The notes beneath the pieces were generated by a model. That model ran no database searches. It saw nothing but the letters and a program-made list of their open reading frames with translations, and was not told where the DNA came from. This document shows, piece by piece, positions 25,130 to 33,902 of a DNA stretch of 64,000 nt. A program made the position numbers and the translations under genes. Each line of letters begins with the position of its first letter. Within the stretch, counting starts at the first letter, position 1. Source of the DNA: Streptomyces sp. F001 (GTDB lineage Bacteria; Actinomycetota; Actinomycetes; Streptomycetales; Streptomycetaceae). The stretch covers positions 42,569 to 106,568 of the forward strand of contig NZ_QZWF01000020.1 of assembly GCF_004187715.1 (NCBI RefSeq), in the 5' to 3' direction.

Positions 25130-27388
25130 ATGTCCAACCAGGCGGGGAACGGGGAGCGACGAGCGGCCGTACTCGAAGGCGTGCTGGAGCGGATCACGTA
25201 CGCCAACGAGGAGAACGGCTACACGGTCGCCCGTGTCGACACCGGCAGAGGCGGCGGCGACCTGCTGACGGTCGTCGGCGCGCTGCTCGGCGCCCAGGTC
25301 GGGGAGTCCCTGCGCATGGAGGGCCGCTGGGGCAGCCACCCCCAGTACGGCAAGCAGTTCACCGTCGAGAACTACACGACCGTCCTCCCGGCCACCGTCC
25401 AGGGCATCCGCCGCTACCTGGGCTCAGGACTGGTCAAGGGCATCGGACCCGTCTTCGCCGACCGCATCACCCAGCACTTCGGCCTGGACACCCTGAAGAT
25501 CATCGAGGAGGAGCCGAAGCGGCTCATCGAGGTGCCCGGCCTCGGCCCCAAGCGGACGAAGAAGATCGCCGACGCCTGGGAGGAGCAGAAGGCGATCAAG
25601 GAGGTCATGCTCTTCCTCCAGACCGTCGAGGTGTCCACCTCCATCGCCGTGCGCATCTACAAGAAGTACGGTGACGCCTCGATCTCCGTCGTGAAGAACC
25701 AGCCCTACCGCCTCGCCGCCGACGTCTGGGGCATCGGCTTCCTGACCGCCGACAAGATCGCCCAGTCCGTCGGCATCCCGCACGACAGCCCGGAAAGGGT
25801 CAAGGCGGGCCTGCAGTACGCCCTTTCGCAGTCCGCCGACCAGGGGCACTGCTACCTCCCCGAGGAGCGCCTGATCGCCGACGCGGTCAAGCTCCTCCAG
25901 GTGGACACGGGCCTGGTCATCGAGTGCCTCGCCGAGCTGGCGGCGCCCCCTGAGGACGGCGAAGAGCCCGGTGTCGTACGGGAGAAGGTGCCGGGGCCGG
26001 ACGGAGAAGAGCCCGTCACCGCCGTCTACCTCGTCCCCTTCCACCGCGCCGAACTCTCCCTCTCCGCCCAGCTGCTGCGCCTCCTGCGTACCGAGGACGA
26101 CCGGATGCCGTCCTTCCGGGAGGTCGCCTGGGACAAGGCGCTGACCTGGCTGAAGGGCCGTACGGGCGCCGACCTCGCCCCCGAGCAGGAGGCCGCCGTC
26201 AAGCTGGCGTTGACGAAGAAGGTCGCCGTCCTCACCGGCGGCCCGGGCTGTGGCAAGTCGTTCACGGTGCGCTCGATCGTGGAGCTGGCCCGCGCCAAGA
26301 AGGCGAAGGTCGTCCTCGCCGCCCCCACCGGCCGGGCCGCCAAGCGCCTGGCAGAACTGACCGGCGCCGAGGCCTCCACCGTCCACCGCCTGCTGGAACT
26401 CAAGCCCGGCGGTGACGCGGCGTACGACAAGGACCGCCCCCTCGACGCCGACCTCGTGGTCGTGGACGAGGCCTCCATGCTGGACCTCCTCCTCGCCAAC
26501 AAGCTCGTCAAGGCCGTACCGCCCGGCGGGCACCTCCTCTTCGTCGGCGACGTCGACCAGCTCCCCAGCGTCGGCGCGGGGGAGGTCCTCAGAGACCTCC
26601 TGGCCGACGGCAGTCCCGTCCCCGCCGTCCGCCTCACCCGCGTCTTCCGCCAGGCCCAGCAGTCGGGGGTGGTGACGAACGCCCACCGGATCAACGCGGG
26701 ACAGCACCCGCTCACCGACGGCATGAAGGACTTCTTCCTCTTCGTCGAGGACGACACGGAGGAGGCCGGCCGGCTCACGGTGGATGTGGCCGCCCGTCGT
26801 ATCCCGGCCAGATTCGGCCTGGACCCGCGCCGGGACGTGCAGGTCCTGGCGCCCATGCACCGGGGCCCGGCGGGCGCCGGCACCCTCAACGGACTGCTCC
26901 AGCAGGCCATCACGCCGGGCCGCCCGGACCTGCCCGAGAAGCGGTTCGGCGGCCGGGTGTTCCGCGTCGGCGACAAGGTCACCCAGGTTCGCAACAATTA
27001 CGAGAAAGGGAACAACGGTGTCTTCAACGGCACCGTGGGCGTGGTCACCTCGCTCGACCCGGTCGACCAGCGCCTCACGGTGCTGACGGACGAGGACGAG
27101 GAGGTTCCGTACGAATTCGACGAACTGGACGAACTGGCACATGCCTACGCGGTGACCATCCACCGCTCGCAGGGAAGCGAGTACCCGGCGGTTGTCATTC
27201 CGGTGACCACGGGCGCCTGGATGATGCTGCAGCGCAACCTGCTCTACACGGCGGTCACCCGCGCCAAGAAGCTGGTCGTCCTGGTCGGTTCACGCAAGGC
27301 GATCGGCCAGGCGGTGCGCACGGTGTCGGCGGGACGGCGTTGCACAGCCCTCGACTTCAGACTCGCGGATCCCCTCCGCAGAAAATGA
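25130..27388 (+). CDS. recD2: RecD2-type SF1B DNA helicase
   Basis: A 752-residue 5'-3' DNA helicase. The N-terminal OB-like region (VLERITYANEENGYTVARV) is followed by helix-hairpin-helix motifs (EVPGLGPKRTKKIADAW), Walker A LTGGPGCGKSFT, Walker B VVVDEASMLD, motif III DVDQLPSVGAGEVL, and motifs V/VI in AYAVTIHRSQGSEYPAV and LLYTAVTRAKKLVVLVG. ATG 25130 is the likely start (MSNQAGNGERR). RecD2 works without RecBC in repair and replication-fork handling. It lies alone on its strand, between the rbs promoter region and citrate synthase. Confidence 0.94.
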   Translation: MSNQAGNGERRAAVLEGVLERITYANEENGYTVARVDTGRGGGDLLTVVGALLGAQVGESLRMEGRWGSHPQYGKQFTVENYTTVLPATVQGIRRYLGSGLVKGIGPVFADRITQHFGLDTLKIIEEEPKRLIEVPGLGPKRTKKIADAWEEQKAIKEVMLFLQTVEVSTSIAVRIYKKYGDASISVVKNQPYRLAADVWGIGFLTADKIAQSVGIPHDSPERVKAGLQYALSQSADQGHCYLPEERLIADAVKLLQVDTGLVIECLAELAAPPEDGEEPGVVREKVPGPDGEEPVTAVYLVPFHRAELSLSAQLLRLLRTEDDRMPSFREVAWDKALTWLKGRTGADLAPEQEAAVKLALTKKVAVLTGGPGCGKSFTVRSIVELARAKKAKVVLAAPTGRAAKRLAELTGAEASTVHRLLELKPGGDAAYDKDRPLDADLVVVDEASMLDLLLANKLVKAVPPGGHLLFVGDVDQLPSVGAGEVLRDLLADGSPVPAVRLTRVFRQAQQSGVVTNAHRINAGQHPLTDGMKDFFLFVEDDTEEAGRLTVDVAARRIPARFGLDPRRDVQVLAPMHRGPAGAGTLNGLLQQAITPGRPDLPEKRFGGRVFRVGDKVTQVRNNYEKGNNGVFNGTVGVVTSLDPVDQRLTVLTDEDEEVPYEFDELDELAHAYAVTIHRSQGSEYPAVVIPVTTGAWMMLQRNLLYTAVTRAKKLVVLVGSRKAIGQAVRTVSAGRRCTALDFRLADPLRRK

Positions 27389-27585
27389 TCGATCAAACGA
27401 GTCGCAAACGTCACACAGTACTTCCGGATGGGGAATCGAGGGGGCAGGATGAGCAGGTTGGCGGCACTGAGTGCCGCCGATAAGCCCAATGGTCGACCCC
27501 GAGTGCACTCTCCTGAGCCAAATGGGGGATGGTAGAGACAGTCAGGGCACCTCGAAGATGAGGCACTACGTCGGTGAGGGAAGAC

Positions 27586-28875
27586 GTGAGCGACAACTCT
27601 GTAGTACTGCGGTACGGCGACGGCGAGTACACCTACCCGGTGATCGACAGCACCGTCGGCGACAAGGGCTTCGACATCGGCAAGCTCCGCGCCCAGACCG
27701 GTCTGGTGACCCTGGACAGCGGCTATGGCAACACGGCCGCCTATAAATCCGCCATCACCTACCTCGACGGCGAGCAGGGCATCCTCCGGTACCGCGGCTA
27801 CCCGATCGAGCAGCTGGCCGAACGCTCCACCTTCCTGGAGGTGGCCTACCTGCTGATCAACGGTGAGCTGCCGACGGTCGACGAGCTCACCCGGTTCCGG
27901 GACGAGATCACGCAGCACACCCTGCTGCACGAGGACGTCAAGAACTTCTACAAGGGCTTCCCGCGCGACGCCCACCCGATGGCCATGCTGTCGTCGGTCG
28001 TCTCGGCGCTGTCCACCTTCTACCAGGACAGCCACAACCCGTTCGACGAGACGCAGCGCAACCTCTCCACGATCCGGCTGCTCGCCAAGCTCCCGACGAT
28101 CGCGGCGTACGCGTACAAGAAGTCGATCGGCCACCCGTTCGTCTACCCGCGCAACGACCTCGGTTACGTCGAGAACTTCCTGCGTATGACCTTCTCGGTG
28201 CCGGCTCAGGAGTACGAGCTCGACCCGGTCGTCGTGGCCGCGCTCGACAAGCTGCTGATCCTGCACGCGGACCACGAGCAGAACTGTTCGACCTCGACCG
28301 TGCGTCTGGTCGGTTCCTCGCAGGCGAACATGTTCGCCTCGATCTCCGCGGGCATCTCCGCCCTGTGGGGCCCGCTGCACGGTGGCGCCAACCAGTCGGT
28401 GCTGGAGATGCTCGAGGGCATCCAGGCCTCCGGCGGCGATGTCGACTCCTTCATCCGCAAGGTGAAGAACAAGGAGGACGGCGTTCGCCTGATGGGCTTC
28501 GGCCACCGGGTCTACAAGAACTTCGACCCGCGCGCCAAGATCATCAAGGCTGCCGCGCACGATGTCCTGTCGGCCCTCGGCAAGTCCGACGAACTGCTGG
28601 ACATCGCGCTGAAGCTGGAGGAGCACGCGCTCTCCGACGACTACTTCACCGAGCGCAAGCTGTACCCGAACGTCGACTTCTACACCGGCCTGATCTACCG
28701 GGCCATGGGCTTCCCGACCGAGATGTTCACGGTCCTGTTCGCCCTCGGCCGGCTGCCGGGCTGGATCGCCCAGTGGCACGAGATGATCAAGGAGCCGGGT
28801 TCCCGCATCGGGCGCCCGCGCCAGATCTACACGGGTGTCGTCGAGCGGGACTTCACCCCGGTCGAGGAGCGCTGA
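27586..28875 (+). CDS. gltA: Citrate synthase
   Basis: A 429-residue type II (hexameric-type) citrate synthase that condenses oxaloacetate with acetyl-CoA. Catalytic residues are in WGPLHGGANQSVLEM (His), GFGHRVYKNFDPRAK (His) and YPNVDFYTGL (Asp). GTG 27586 (VSDNSVVLRYGDGEYTYP) has a GAGGGAAG ribosome-binding site; the upstream GTG 27574 lacks one. The gene is followed by two strong hairpins. Streptomyces usually keep this enzyme as the main TCA-cycle citrate synthase (called citA in S. coelicolor). Confidence 0.96.
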   Translation: MSDNSVVLRYGDGEYTYPVIDSTVGDKGFDIGKLRAQTGLVTLDSGYGNTAAYKSAITYLDGEQGILRYRGYPIEQLAERSTFLEVAYLLINGELPTVDELTRFRDEITQHTLLHEDVKNFYKGFPRDAHPMAMLSSVVSALSTFYQDSHNPFDETQRNLSTIRLLAKLPTIAAYAYKKSIGHPFVYPRNDLGYVENFLRMTFSVPAQEYELDPVVVAALDKLLILHADHEQNCSTSTVRLVGSSQANMFASISAGISALWGPLHGGANQSVLEMLEGIQASGGDVDSFIRKVKNKEDGVRLMGFGHRVYKNFDPRAKIIKAAAHDVLSALGKSDELLDIALKLEEHALSDDYFTERKLYPNVDFYTGLIYRAMGFPTEMFTVLFALGRLPGWIAQWHEMIKEPGSRIGRPRQIYTGVVERDFTPVEER

Positions 28876-28881
28876 GCTTTT

Positions 28882-28926
28882 ACTCGCCGGGCCCGCTGGC
28901 CGGTCACTGCAGCCGGCCCGGCGAGT
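28882..28926 (+). terminator. Terminator of the citrate synthase gene
   Basis: ACTCGCCGGGCC pairs perfectly with GGCCCGGCGAGT over 12 bp with a 21-nt loop, starting 7 bp after the stop codon. Confidence 0.8.
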
Positions 28927-28929
28927 GAG

Positions 28930-29501
28930 CCGAAGGGGCTTTTGCGCCCCGGAGGCGAACCGAGCCTCAAAACGTACAGAAGGCGCCCTGGCGTCGGTCC
29001 CCCCACGGGCCGACGACCAGGGCGCCTTCCCGTGTCCCGGTGCGGATTCCCCCCACGGGATCCGGCCGGGCGCCTGTGAGACCAGCGCCTGAATCGCTGT
29101 GAGCACAATGAGCAAAACTCTTCGCGCTCGGGTGGTGCGAACTGTACGGCTGCTGCGGCCTGCCGGGACAGCGCACTCTGGGAGGGCCGCTCAAAGCTCC
29201 CCGGTGTACGTGTCCCGGCAACGCATCTCTGAGGAAGTCCCCCAAGACATCCCCAGATGCCAGGTGGCGCCCCCCAAGACGCCCTCTGACATCGCCAACT
29301 TAGACCTTTGAACCCCTTCGATGGTTACGTTCACATCACTGTGATCTGCGTCTCTTGCATATGTCCCATTAGATGCGCAAGAGGCCCAGTATGGCGAACG
29401 GGTCTCAAGCGTAAGGAAGATGCGCGAGCCTTGTGAAGAGCTTATGTGAGGCTCGTCTCGGACTCCAGGGGGCCCTGCTTCGGTTTTGTTCCCCTCCGGC
29501 T
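28930..29501. other. Gene-poor convergent region between citrate synthase and copper ATPase
   Basis: Beyond the two hairpins I see no convincing gene. The part from 29290 to 29450 is clearly more AT-rich than coding DNA here and contains the perfect palindrome ATCACTGTGAT (29335-29345) and the inverted pair CTCTTGC / GCAAGAG near 29354-29384. A 47-codon minus-strand frame (GTG 29334 to stop 29191) and a plus-strand frame (29099-29311) lack ribosome-binding sites. An AT-rich promoter-like patch is odd between two gene ends, so a small RNA or short ORF is possible. Confidence 0.4.
28979..29029. terminator. Second strong hairpin downstream of citrate synthase
   Basis: GAAGGCGCCCTGG and CCAGGGCGCCTTC form a perfect 13-bp outer stem; the inner CGTCGG/CCGACG pair continues it past one bulged base. 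It lies in the convergent gap before the copper ATPase and may act on both strands. Confidence 0.7.
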
Positions 29502-31802
29502 TCAGCGGAAGGTCCGCAGCCGGAGGCTGTTCGTCACCACGAAGACCGACGAGAAGGCCATCGTCGCCCCGGCGATCATCGGGTTGAGCAGCCCGGCCGC
29601 GGCCAGCGGCAGCGCGGCCACGTTGTAGCCGAAGGCCCAGACGAGGTTGCCCTTGATCGTGGCCAGGGTCCGGCGGGACAGCCGGATCGCGTCCGCCGCC
29701 ACCCGCAGATCCCCGCGCACCAGGGTCAGGCCGCCCGCCTCGATCGCCGCATCGGTGCCGGTGCCCATCGCGAGCCCGAGGTCGGCGGTGGCGAGCGCGG
29801 CCGCGTCGTTGACGCCGTCGCCGACCATGGCGACGGTGCGCCCCTCGGCCTGCAGCCGCCTGACCACGTCCACCTTGTCCTCGGGCAGCACCTCGGCGAT
29901 CACCTCGTCGATCCCGACGGCGTCCGCCACCGTCTCCGCGACGGCCCGGTTGTCCCCGGTCAGCAGCACGGGCGTGAGCCCCAGCGCGCGCAGTTCCCGC
30001 ACCGCCTCGGCGCTGGTCCCCTTCACGGCGTCCGCGACGGCGAGCACCCCGCGCGCCACCCCGTCCCAGCCGACGACGACGGCCGTACGGCCGCTCCTCT
30101 CGGCCTCTTCCTTGGCGCGGGCCAACTCCTGCGGAAGCTCGTCGAACAGGCGCCCCACGGCCACCTCGTGGCCGGCCACGTACCCGCGTACGCCCCGCCC
30201 GGGCACGTTCTCGAACCGCTCCACCCCCGGCAGCTCCCCGACCCTCCCCCACTCTCGGCTTCGCTCGAGCGGGGGGACCCCCATCTCGGCACCCGCGGCC
30301 ACCGCCCGGGCGACGGGATGCTCGGAGGCGTGCTCCAAGGCGCCCGCGAGCCGCAGCACCTGCCGCTCGTCGGCGCCCTCGGCGACGTACACCTCCTGGA
30401 GGGTCATGCGGCCGGTGGTCACCGTGCCGGTCTTGTCCAGGACGACGGTGTCGACGCGGCGCGTGGACTCCAGCACCTCGGGCCCCTTGATGAGGATGCC
30501 GAGCTGCGCCCCGCGCCCGGTGCCCACCATGAGCGCGGTCGGGGTGGCCAGGCCCAACGCGCACGGGCAGGCGATGATCAGCACCGCGACGGCCGCGGTG
30601 AAGGCGGCGACGGCGTCGCCGGTCGCGCCGAGCCACGCCCCGAAGGTGGCCGTGGCGATCACCAGGACGACGGGTACGAAGACACCGGAGATCCGGTCGG
30701 CGAGCCGCTGCACCTGAGCCTTGCCGGTCTGCGCCTCCTCGACGAGCCGCGCCATCCGCGCGAGCTGGGTGTCGGCGCCGACCCGGGTGGCCTCGACGAC
30801 GATGCGGCCCCCGGCGTTCACGGTCGCGCCGGTCACCGCGTCCCCGGCGGTCACGTCCACCGGCACGGACTCGCCGGTCAGCATCGACGCATCGACGGCG
30901 GAGGCGCCCTCGACGACGGTTCCGTCGGTGGCGATCTTCTCTCCGGGGCGTACGACGAACCGGTCGCCGACGGCCAGGTCGGTGACGGGAATGCGGATCT
31001 CGCGCCCGTGGCGGAGCACCGCCACATCCTTCGCGCCGAGCTCCATCAGCGCCCGCAGGGCGGCGCCGGCGCGGCGCTTGGAGCGGACCTCCAGATAGCG
31101 GCCGAGGAGGATGAACGCGGTGACTCCGGCGGCGACTTCGAGGTAGATCGTCGAGGTGCCGTCGGCGCGCGAGACGGTGAGGTCGAAGCCGTGCCGCATG
31201 CCCGGCATGCCCGCGTCGCCGAAGAACAGCGCCCACAGCGACCAGCCGAACGCGGCCAGCGTGCCGATCGACACCAGCGTGTCCATGGTGGCCGCGGCGT
31301 GCCGGGCGTTCGTCCATGCGGCCCGGTGGAACGGCGCACCGCCCCAGACCACGACGGGGGCGGCAAGAGTGAGGGACAACCACTGCCAGTTGTCGAACTG
31401 CAGGGACGGGACCATCGCGAGAAGGACGACGGGGAGGGCGAGCAGCACGGAGACGATCAGACGGTGGCGCAGGGTCGCCGCTTCGGGGTCCGCGTCAGAG
31501 GCGGGCGGGGTCTCCTGCTCGCGTACGGGCTGCGGGGGCGGGGGCTCCTCGGCGGTGTAGCCCGTCTGCACCACGGTGGCTATCAGATCGGCGACCTCGG
31601 TTCCGGCGGGGTAGCTGATCCGCGCCTTCTCCGTCGCGTAGTTCACCGTGGCGGTGACGCCGTCCAGCCGGTTGAGTTTCTTCTCCACGCGGGCCGCGCA
31701 GGAGGCGCAGGTCATCCCCCCGATGAGCAGCTCCACCTGGGAGACGTCCGGTGCGGGGGCGGATATGGCGGGCTGGGCGGGGATCTCTGCGGTGCTGGTC
31801 AT
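29502..31802 (-). CDS. copA: Copper-exporting P1B-type ATPase
   Basis: A 766-residue heavy-metal ATPase that pumps Cu(I) out of the cytosol. One N-terminal metal-binding domain (GGMTCASC, residues ~28-35), then membrane helices, the A-domain TGES motif (MLTGESVPVD), the transmembrane CPC motif (ACPCALGLATPTALMVG), the phosphorylation site DKTGT, HP motif (ASEHPVARAV) and GDGVND. The C-terminal helix pair has YNVAALPLAAAGLLNP and MAFSSVFVVTNSLRL. A GC-rich palindromic repeat is inserted in frame within the nucleotide-binding domain. It lies downstream of copZ under a CsoR-like operator. Confidence 0.95.
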   Translation of the reverse strand: MTSTAEIPAQPAISAPAPDVSQVELLIGGMTCASCAARVEKKLNRLDGVTATVNYATEKARISYPAGTEVADLIATVVQTGYTAEEPPPPQPVREQETPPASDADPEAATLRHRLIVSVLLALPVVLLAMVPSLQFDNWQWLSLTLAAPVVVWGGAPFHRAAWTNARHAAATMDTLVSIGTLAAFGWSLWALFFGDAGMPGMRHGFDLTVSRADGTSTIYLEVAAGVTAFILLGRYLEVRSKRRAGAALRALMELGAKDVAVLRHGREIRIPVTDLAVGDRFVVRPGEKIATDGTVVEGASAVDASMLTGESVPVDVTAGDAVTGATVNAGGRIVVEATRVGADTQLARMARLVEEAQTGKAQVQRLADRISGVFVPVVLVIATATFGAWLGATGDAVAAFTAAVAVLIIACPCALGLATPTALMVGTGRGAQLGILIKGPEVLESTRRVDTVVLDKTGTVTTGRMTLQEVYVAEGADERQVLRLAGALEHASEHPVARAVAAGAEMGVPPLERSREWGRVGELPGVERFENVPGRGVRGYVAGHEVAVGRLFDELPQELARAKEEAERSGRTAVVVGWDGVARGVLAVADAVKGTSAEAVRELRALGLTPVLLTGDNRAVAETVADAVGIDEVIAEVLPEDKVDVVRRLQAEGRTVAMVGDGVNDAAALATADLGLAMGTGTDAAIEAGGLTLVRGDLRVAADAIRLSRRTLATIKGNLVWAFGYNVAALPLAAAGLLNPMIAGATMAFSSVFVVTNSLRLRTFR
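30244..30284. repeat. Palindromic repeat inserted in frame in copA
   Basis: About 41 bp with the core ACTCTCGGCTTCGCTCGAGC flanked by C- and G-runs that pair with each other. On the minus strand it encodes part of MGVPPLERSREWGRVGELPG. I recall similar elements scattered in Streptomyces genomes, mostly between genes; within copA it adds roughly 13 residues in a surface loop. Confidence 0.55.
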
Positions 31803-31915
31803 ATGCGGACTCCAGACGACGTCCAGACGGCGGACCGGACCGTACGGGCCGGGGTCGGGGCGGGGTTCGGAGTACGACCGCCGGCCGGTACGGTCCGGTG
31901 CCGGGAAAGTGGGTT

Positions 31916-32155
31916 TCAGGCGCGCCCGGCCAGCTCGAAGCCGGCCTCGTCGACGGCGGCGCGCACGGCTTCCTCGTCCAGCGGTGACTCGGAGACGACG
32001 GTGACCTCGCCGGTGGCGGCGACGGCCTGCACCGAGCTGACGCCGGGGATCTCGGAGATCTCGCCGGAGACGGCGCCCTCACAGTGTCCGCAGCTCATCC
32101 CGCTCACCTTGTAGACGGCGGTGACGGAACCCGGGGTGTCGGTCTGGGCGGTCAT
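31916..32155 (-). CDS. copZ: Copper chaperone, heavy-metal-associated domain
   Basis: A 79-residue HMA-domain protein with the copper-binding motif GMSCGHC, which delivers Cu(I) to the CopA N-terminal domain. ATG 32155 is preceded by a GAGGAG-type site. It stands first in the copZ-copA unit; 113 bp separate the two genes. The CsoR-like palindrome lies about 67 bp upstream. Confidence 0.95.
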   Translation of the reverse strand: MTAQTDTPGSVTAVYKVSGMSCGHCEGAVSGEISEIPGVSSVQAVAATGEVTVVSESPLDEEAVRAAVDEAGFELAGRA

Positions 32156-32221
32156 GTCGTTACTCCTCGTCGAGGTGTAGGGGGTTGACGGGGCCCACGG
32201 GGGCGCCCGTATACCTCACAC

Positions 32222-32240
32222 TATACCCCTAGGGGGTATA
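32222..32240. promoter_or_regulatory. CsoR-type copper operator
   Basis: TATACCCCTAGGGGGTATA is a near-perfect palindrome with the TACCC/GGGTA arms typical of CsoR operators. It lies between divergent copZ and the alcohol dehydrogenase gene, 67 bp from each start, and should be released by CsoR when Cu(I) rises. A second TATAC half occurs at 32209-32214. No csoR gene is in this window. Confidence 0.8.
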
Positions 32241-32305
32241 AATCCAAGACCGGAGTGGTGATCGTGGGGTTGCCGGGGTGCGATCGACCAGGAGAGGGGC
32301 AGCGG

Positions 32306-33349
32306 ATGCGGGCTGTGGTGTTCGAGCGTTTCGGGGAGCCGGCCGAGGTGCGGGAGGTGGCCGACCCGCAGCCCGCCGAGCACGGTGTCGTGGTGCGGGT
32401 CGAGGCCACCGGGCTGTGCCGCAGCGACTGGCACGGCTGGCAGGGTCACGACCCGGACATCACGCTGCCGCATGTCCCCGGTCATGAACTCGCCGGTGTC
32501 GTCGAGGCCGTCGGCGCCCGGGTGACCGGCCGGCGGCCCGGCGACCGGGTCACCGTGCCGTTCGTGTGCGCCTGCGGCACCTGCCCGTCCTGTGCGGCCG
32601 GCGATCAGCAGGTGTGCGAGCGGCAGACGCAGCCCGGGTTCACGCACTGGGGCTCGTTCGCCCAGTACGTGGCGCTGGACCACGCGGACGTGAACCTCGT
32701 CGGCATCCCGGACGGCATGGCCTTCGCGACGGCCGCCTCGCTCGGCTGCCGCTTCGCCACGGCGTTCCGTGCGGTCGTGCAGCAGGGCCGGGTGGCGGCG
32801 GGGGAGTGGGTGGCGGTGCACGGCTGCGGGGGAGTGGGCCTGTCGGCGGTGATGATCGCGGCGGCGTCCGGCGCGCGGGTCATCGCCGTGGACGTGTCGC
32901 CGCAGGCCCTGGACCTGGCGCGGAGGTTCGGGGCGACGGAGTGCGTCGACGCGGGCCGGACGCAGGACACGGCGGAGGCGATCCGTGACCTGACGGGCGG
33001 CGGCGCCCATCTCTCGCTGGACGCCCTCGGCTCCCCCGCCACCTGCGCCGCCTCCGTGGACGGCCTGCGCCGCCGCGGCCGCCACGTCCAGGTGGGCCTG
33101 CTCCCCTCGTCCACGGGCACGACTCCCGTCCCCATGGCCCGCGTCATCGCCCTGGAGCTCGAACTCCTCGGCAGTCATGGCATGGCCGCCCACACCTACC
33201 CGCCGATGCTGGAGCTGGTGGGCGCGGGCGTTCTCTGTCCCGATCTCCTCGTGACCTCCACCATCCCCCTGGACGCGGCCCCGCAGGCGCTGGCGGCCCT
33301 GGGTACCGCGCCCGGCTCGGGAGTGACGGTCGTCGAACCGTGGAGCTGA
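32306..33349 (+). CDS. Zinc-dependent alcohol dehydrogenase
   Basis: A 347-residue medium-chain dehydrogenase. ATG 32306 (MRAVVFERFGEPAEV) follows GGAGAGGGG. Catalytic zinc ligands are Cys in TGLCRSDWHGW and His in VPGHELAG; the structural zinc is held by four cysteines in CACGTCPSCAAGDQQVC. NAD(P) binding is by HGCGGVGLSAV and VIAVDVS. It shares a divergent promoter region with copZ, so copper control is conceivable though not shown. The substrate is unknown. Confidence 0.9.
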   Translation: MRAVVFERFGEPAEVREVADPQPAEHGVVVRVEATGLCRSDWHGWQGHDPDITLPHVPGHELAGVVEAVGARVTGRRPGDRVTVPFVCACGTCPSCAAGDQQVCERQTQPGFTHWGSFAQYVALDHADVNLVGIPDGMAFATAASLGCRFATAFRAVVQQGRVAAGEWVAVHGCGGVGLSAVMIAAASGARVIAVDVSPQALDLARRFGATECVDAGRTQDTAEAIRDLTGGGAHLSLDALGSPATCAASVDGLRRRGRHVQVGLLPSSTGTTPVPMARVIALELELLGSHGMAAHTYPPMLELVGAGVLCPDLLVTSTIPLDAAPQALAALGTAPGSGVTVVEPWS

Positions 33350-33368
33350 CCTCGAAAGGCTCGCGCGG

Positions 33369-33569
33369 TCACTCCGTTCTGCGGCCGCGGTTGCCCGGCC
33401 GGGAGGCGACCCAGGCGCGAACGGTGTCCGCGTACCAGTAGGGCTTGCCGCCCTCGACGTGGTCGGGCGGAGGCAGCAGCCCGTGCTTGCGGTACGACCG
33501 CACGGTGTCCGGCTGCACCCGGATGTGCGCCGCGATCTCCTTGTACGACCAGAGCCTTCGGTCGGTCAT
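33369..33569 (-). CDS. Small HTH (MerR/excisionase-like) DNA-binding protein
   Basis: A 66-residue single-domain protein: MTDRRLWSYKEIAAHIRV QPDTVRSYRKHGLLPPPDH, then GGKPYWYADTVRAWVASRPG. This is the winged-helix pattern of MerR-type and excisionase-like regulators without an effector domain. ATG 33569 has GGGAGG at 8 nt; the open frame extends upstream without a better start. No phage or integrase gene is near, so a transcriptional role is more likely than excision. Confidence 0.8.
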   Translation of the reverse strand: MTDRRLWSYKEIAAHIRVQPDTVRSYRKHGLLPPPDHVEGGKPYWYADTVRAWVASRPGNRGRRTE

Positions 33570-33902
33570 GAGCTGCACCTCCCTGCACTGCCGCGGCGCC
33601 GGCCGGGAACGGCCGTCGGGGGAGCCGGGCAGTGCACTGGCGATCACCAAGCCTGTGTCCGGTCAACGACGCAGAGTGAGCACGGGGAAGCGCCTGTGGG
33701 TCAGGTGTGACCCAGCGCCCGCGTACCCGCGACATGTGTGACAAGGGAGTGGCTTTTGTGACACGGGTGCAGCAAAGGCGTATACGAGGTGCCTTCACTG
33801 GTCCGTATGTCTGGACAAACTATTGACAGGCTTCCGTGCGGAGACTAGAAACCGGGGGAGAACCCGCCGACGACGGCGCGACGGGAACGCGAAGGGATCT
33901 CG
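33570..33902. other. Intergenic region upstream of the inositol operon
   Basis: No gene is seen in these 333 bp. Besides the iol promoter, TGTGAC-like words recur (GGTGTGACCC near 33706, GTGTGACAAG near 33735, TTGTGACACG near 33757), which may be repeated half-sites for a regulator. Confidence 0.45.
33808..33851 (+). promoter_or_regulatory. Promoter and putative operator of the iol operon
   Basis: TTGACA (33823-33828) and TAGAAA (33846-33851) are 17 bp apart, a close match to the Streptomyces housekeeping consensus. Just upstream of the -35, TGTC-TG-GACA (33808-33817) is a short palindrome of the GntR operator type. The start of iolC is 51 bp beyond the -10. Confidence 0.75.

Noticed and set aside
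27244..29115. A 623-codon minus-strand frame over citrate synthase
   Set aside because: It is the complement of the citrate synthase and recD2 ends; no domain or start signal.
29099..29311. A 70-codon plus-strand frame after citrate synthase
   Set aside because: No ribosome-binding site, no recognisable fold, and its start follows the terminators.
33369..33569. Small HTH protein as phage excisionase
   Set aside because: No integrase, att-like repeat or other phage gene is near; a plain regulator is more likely.
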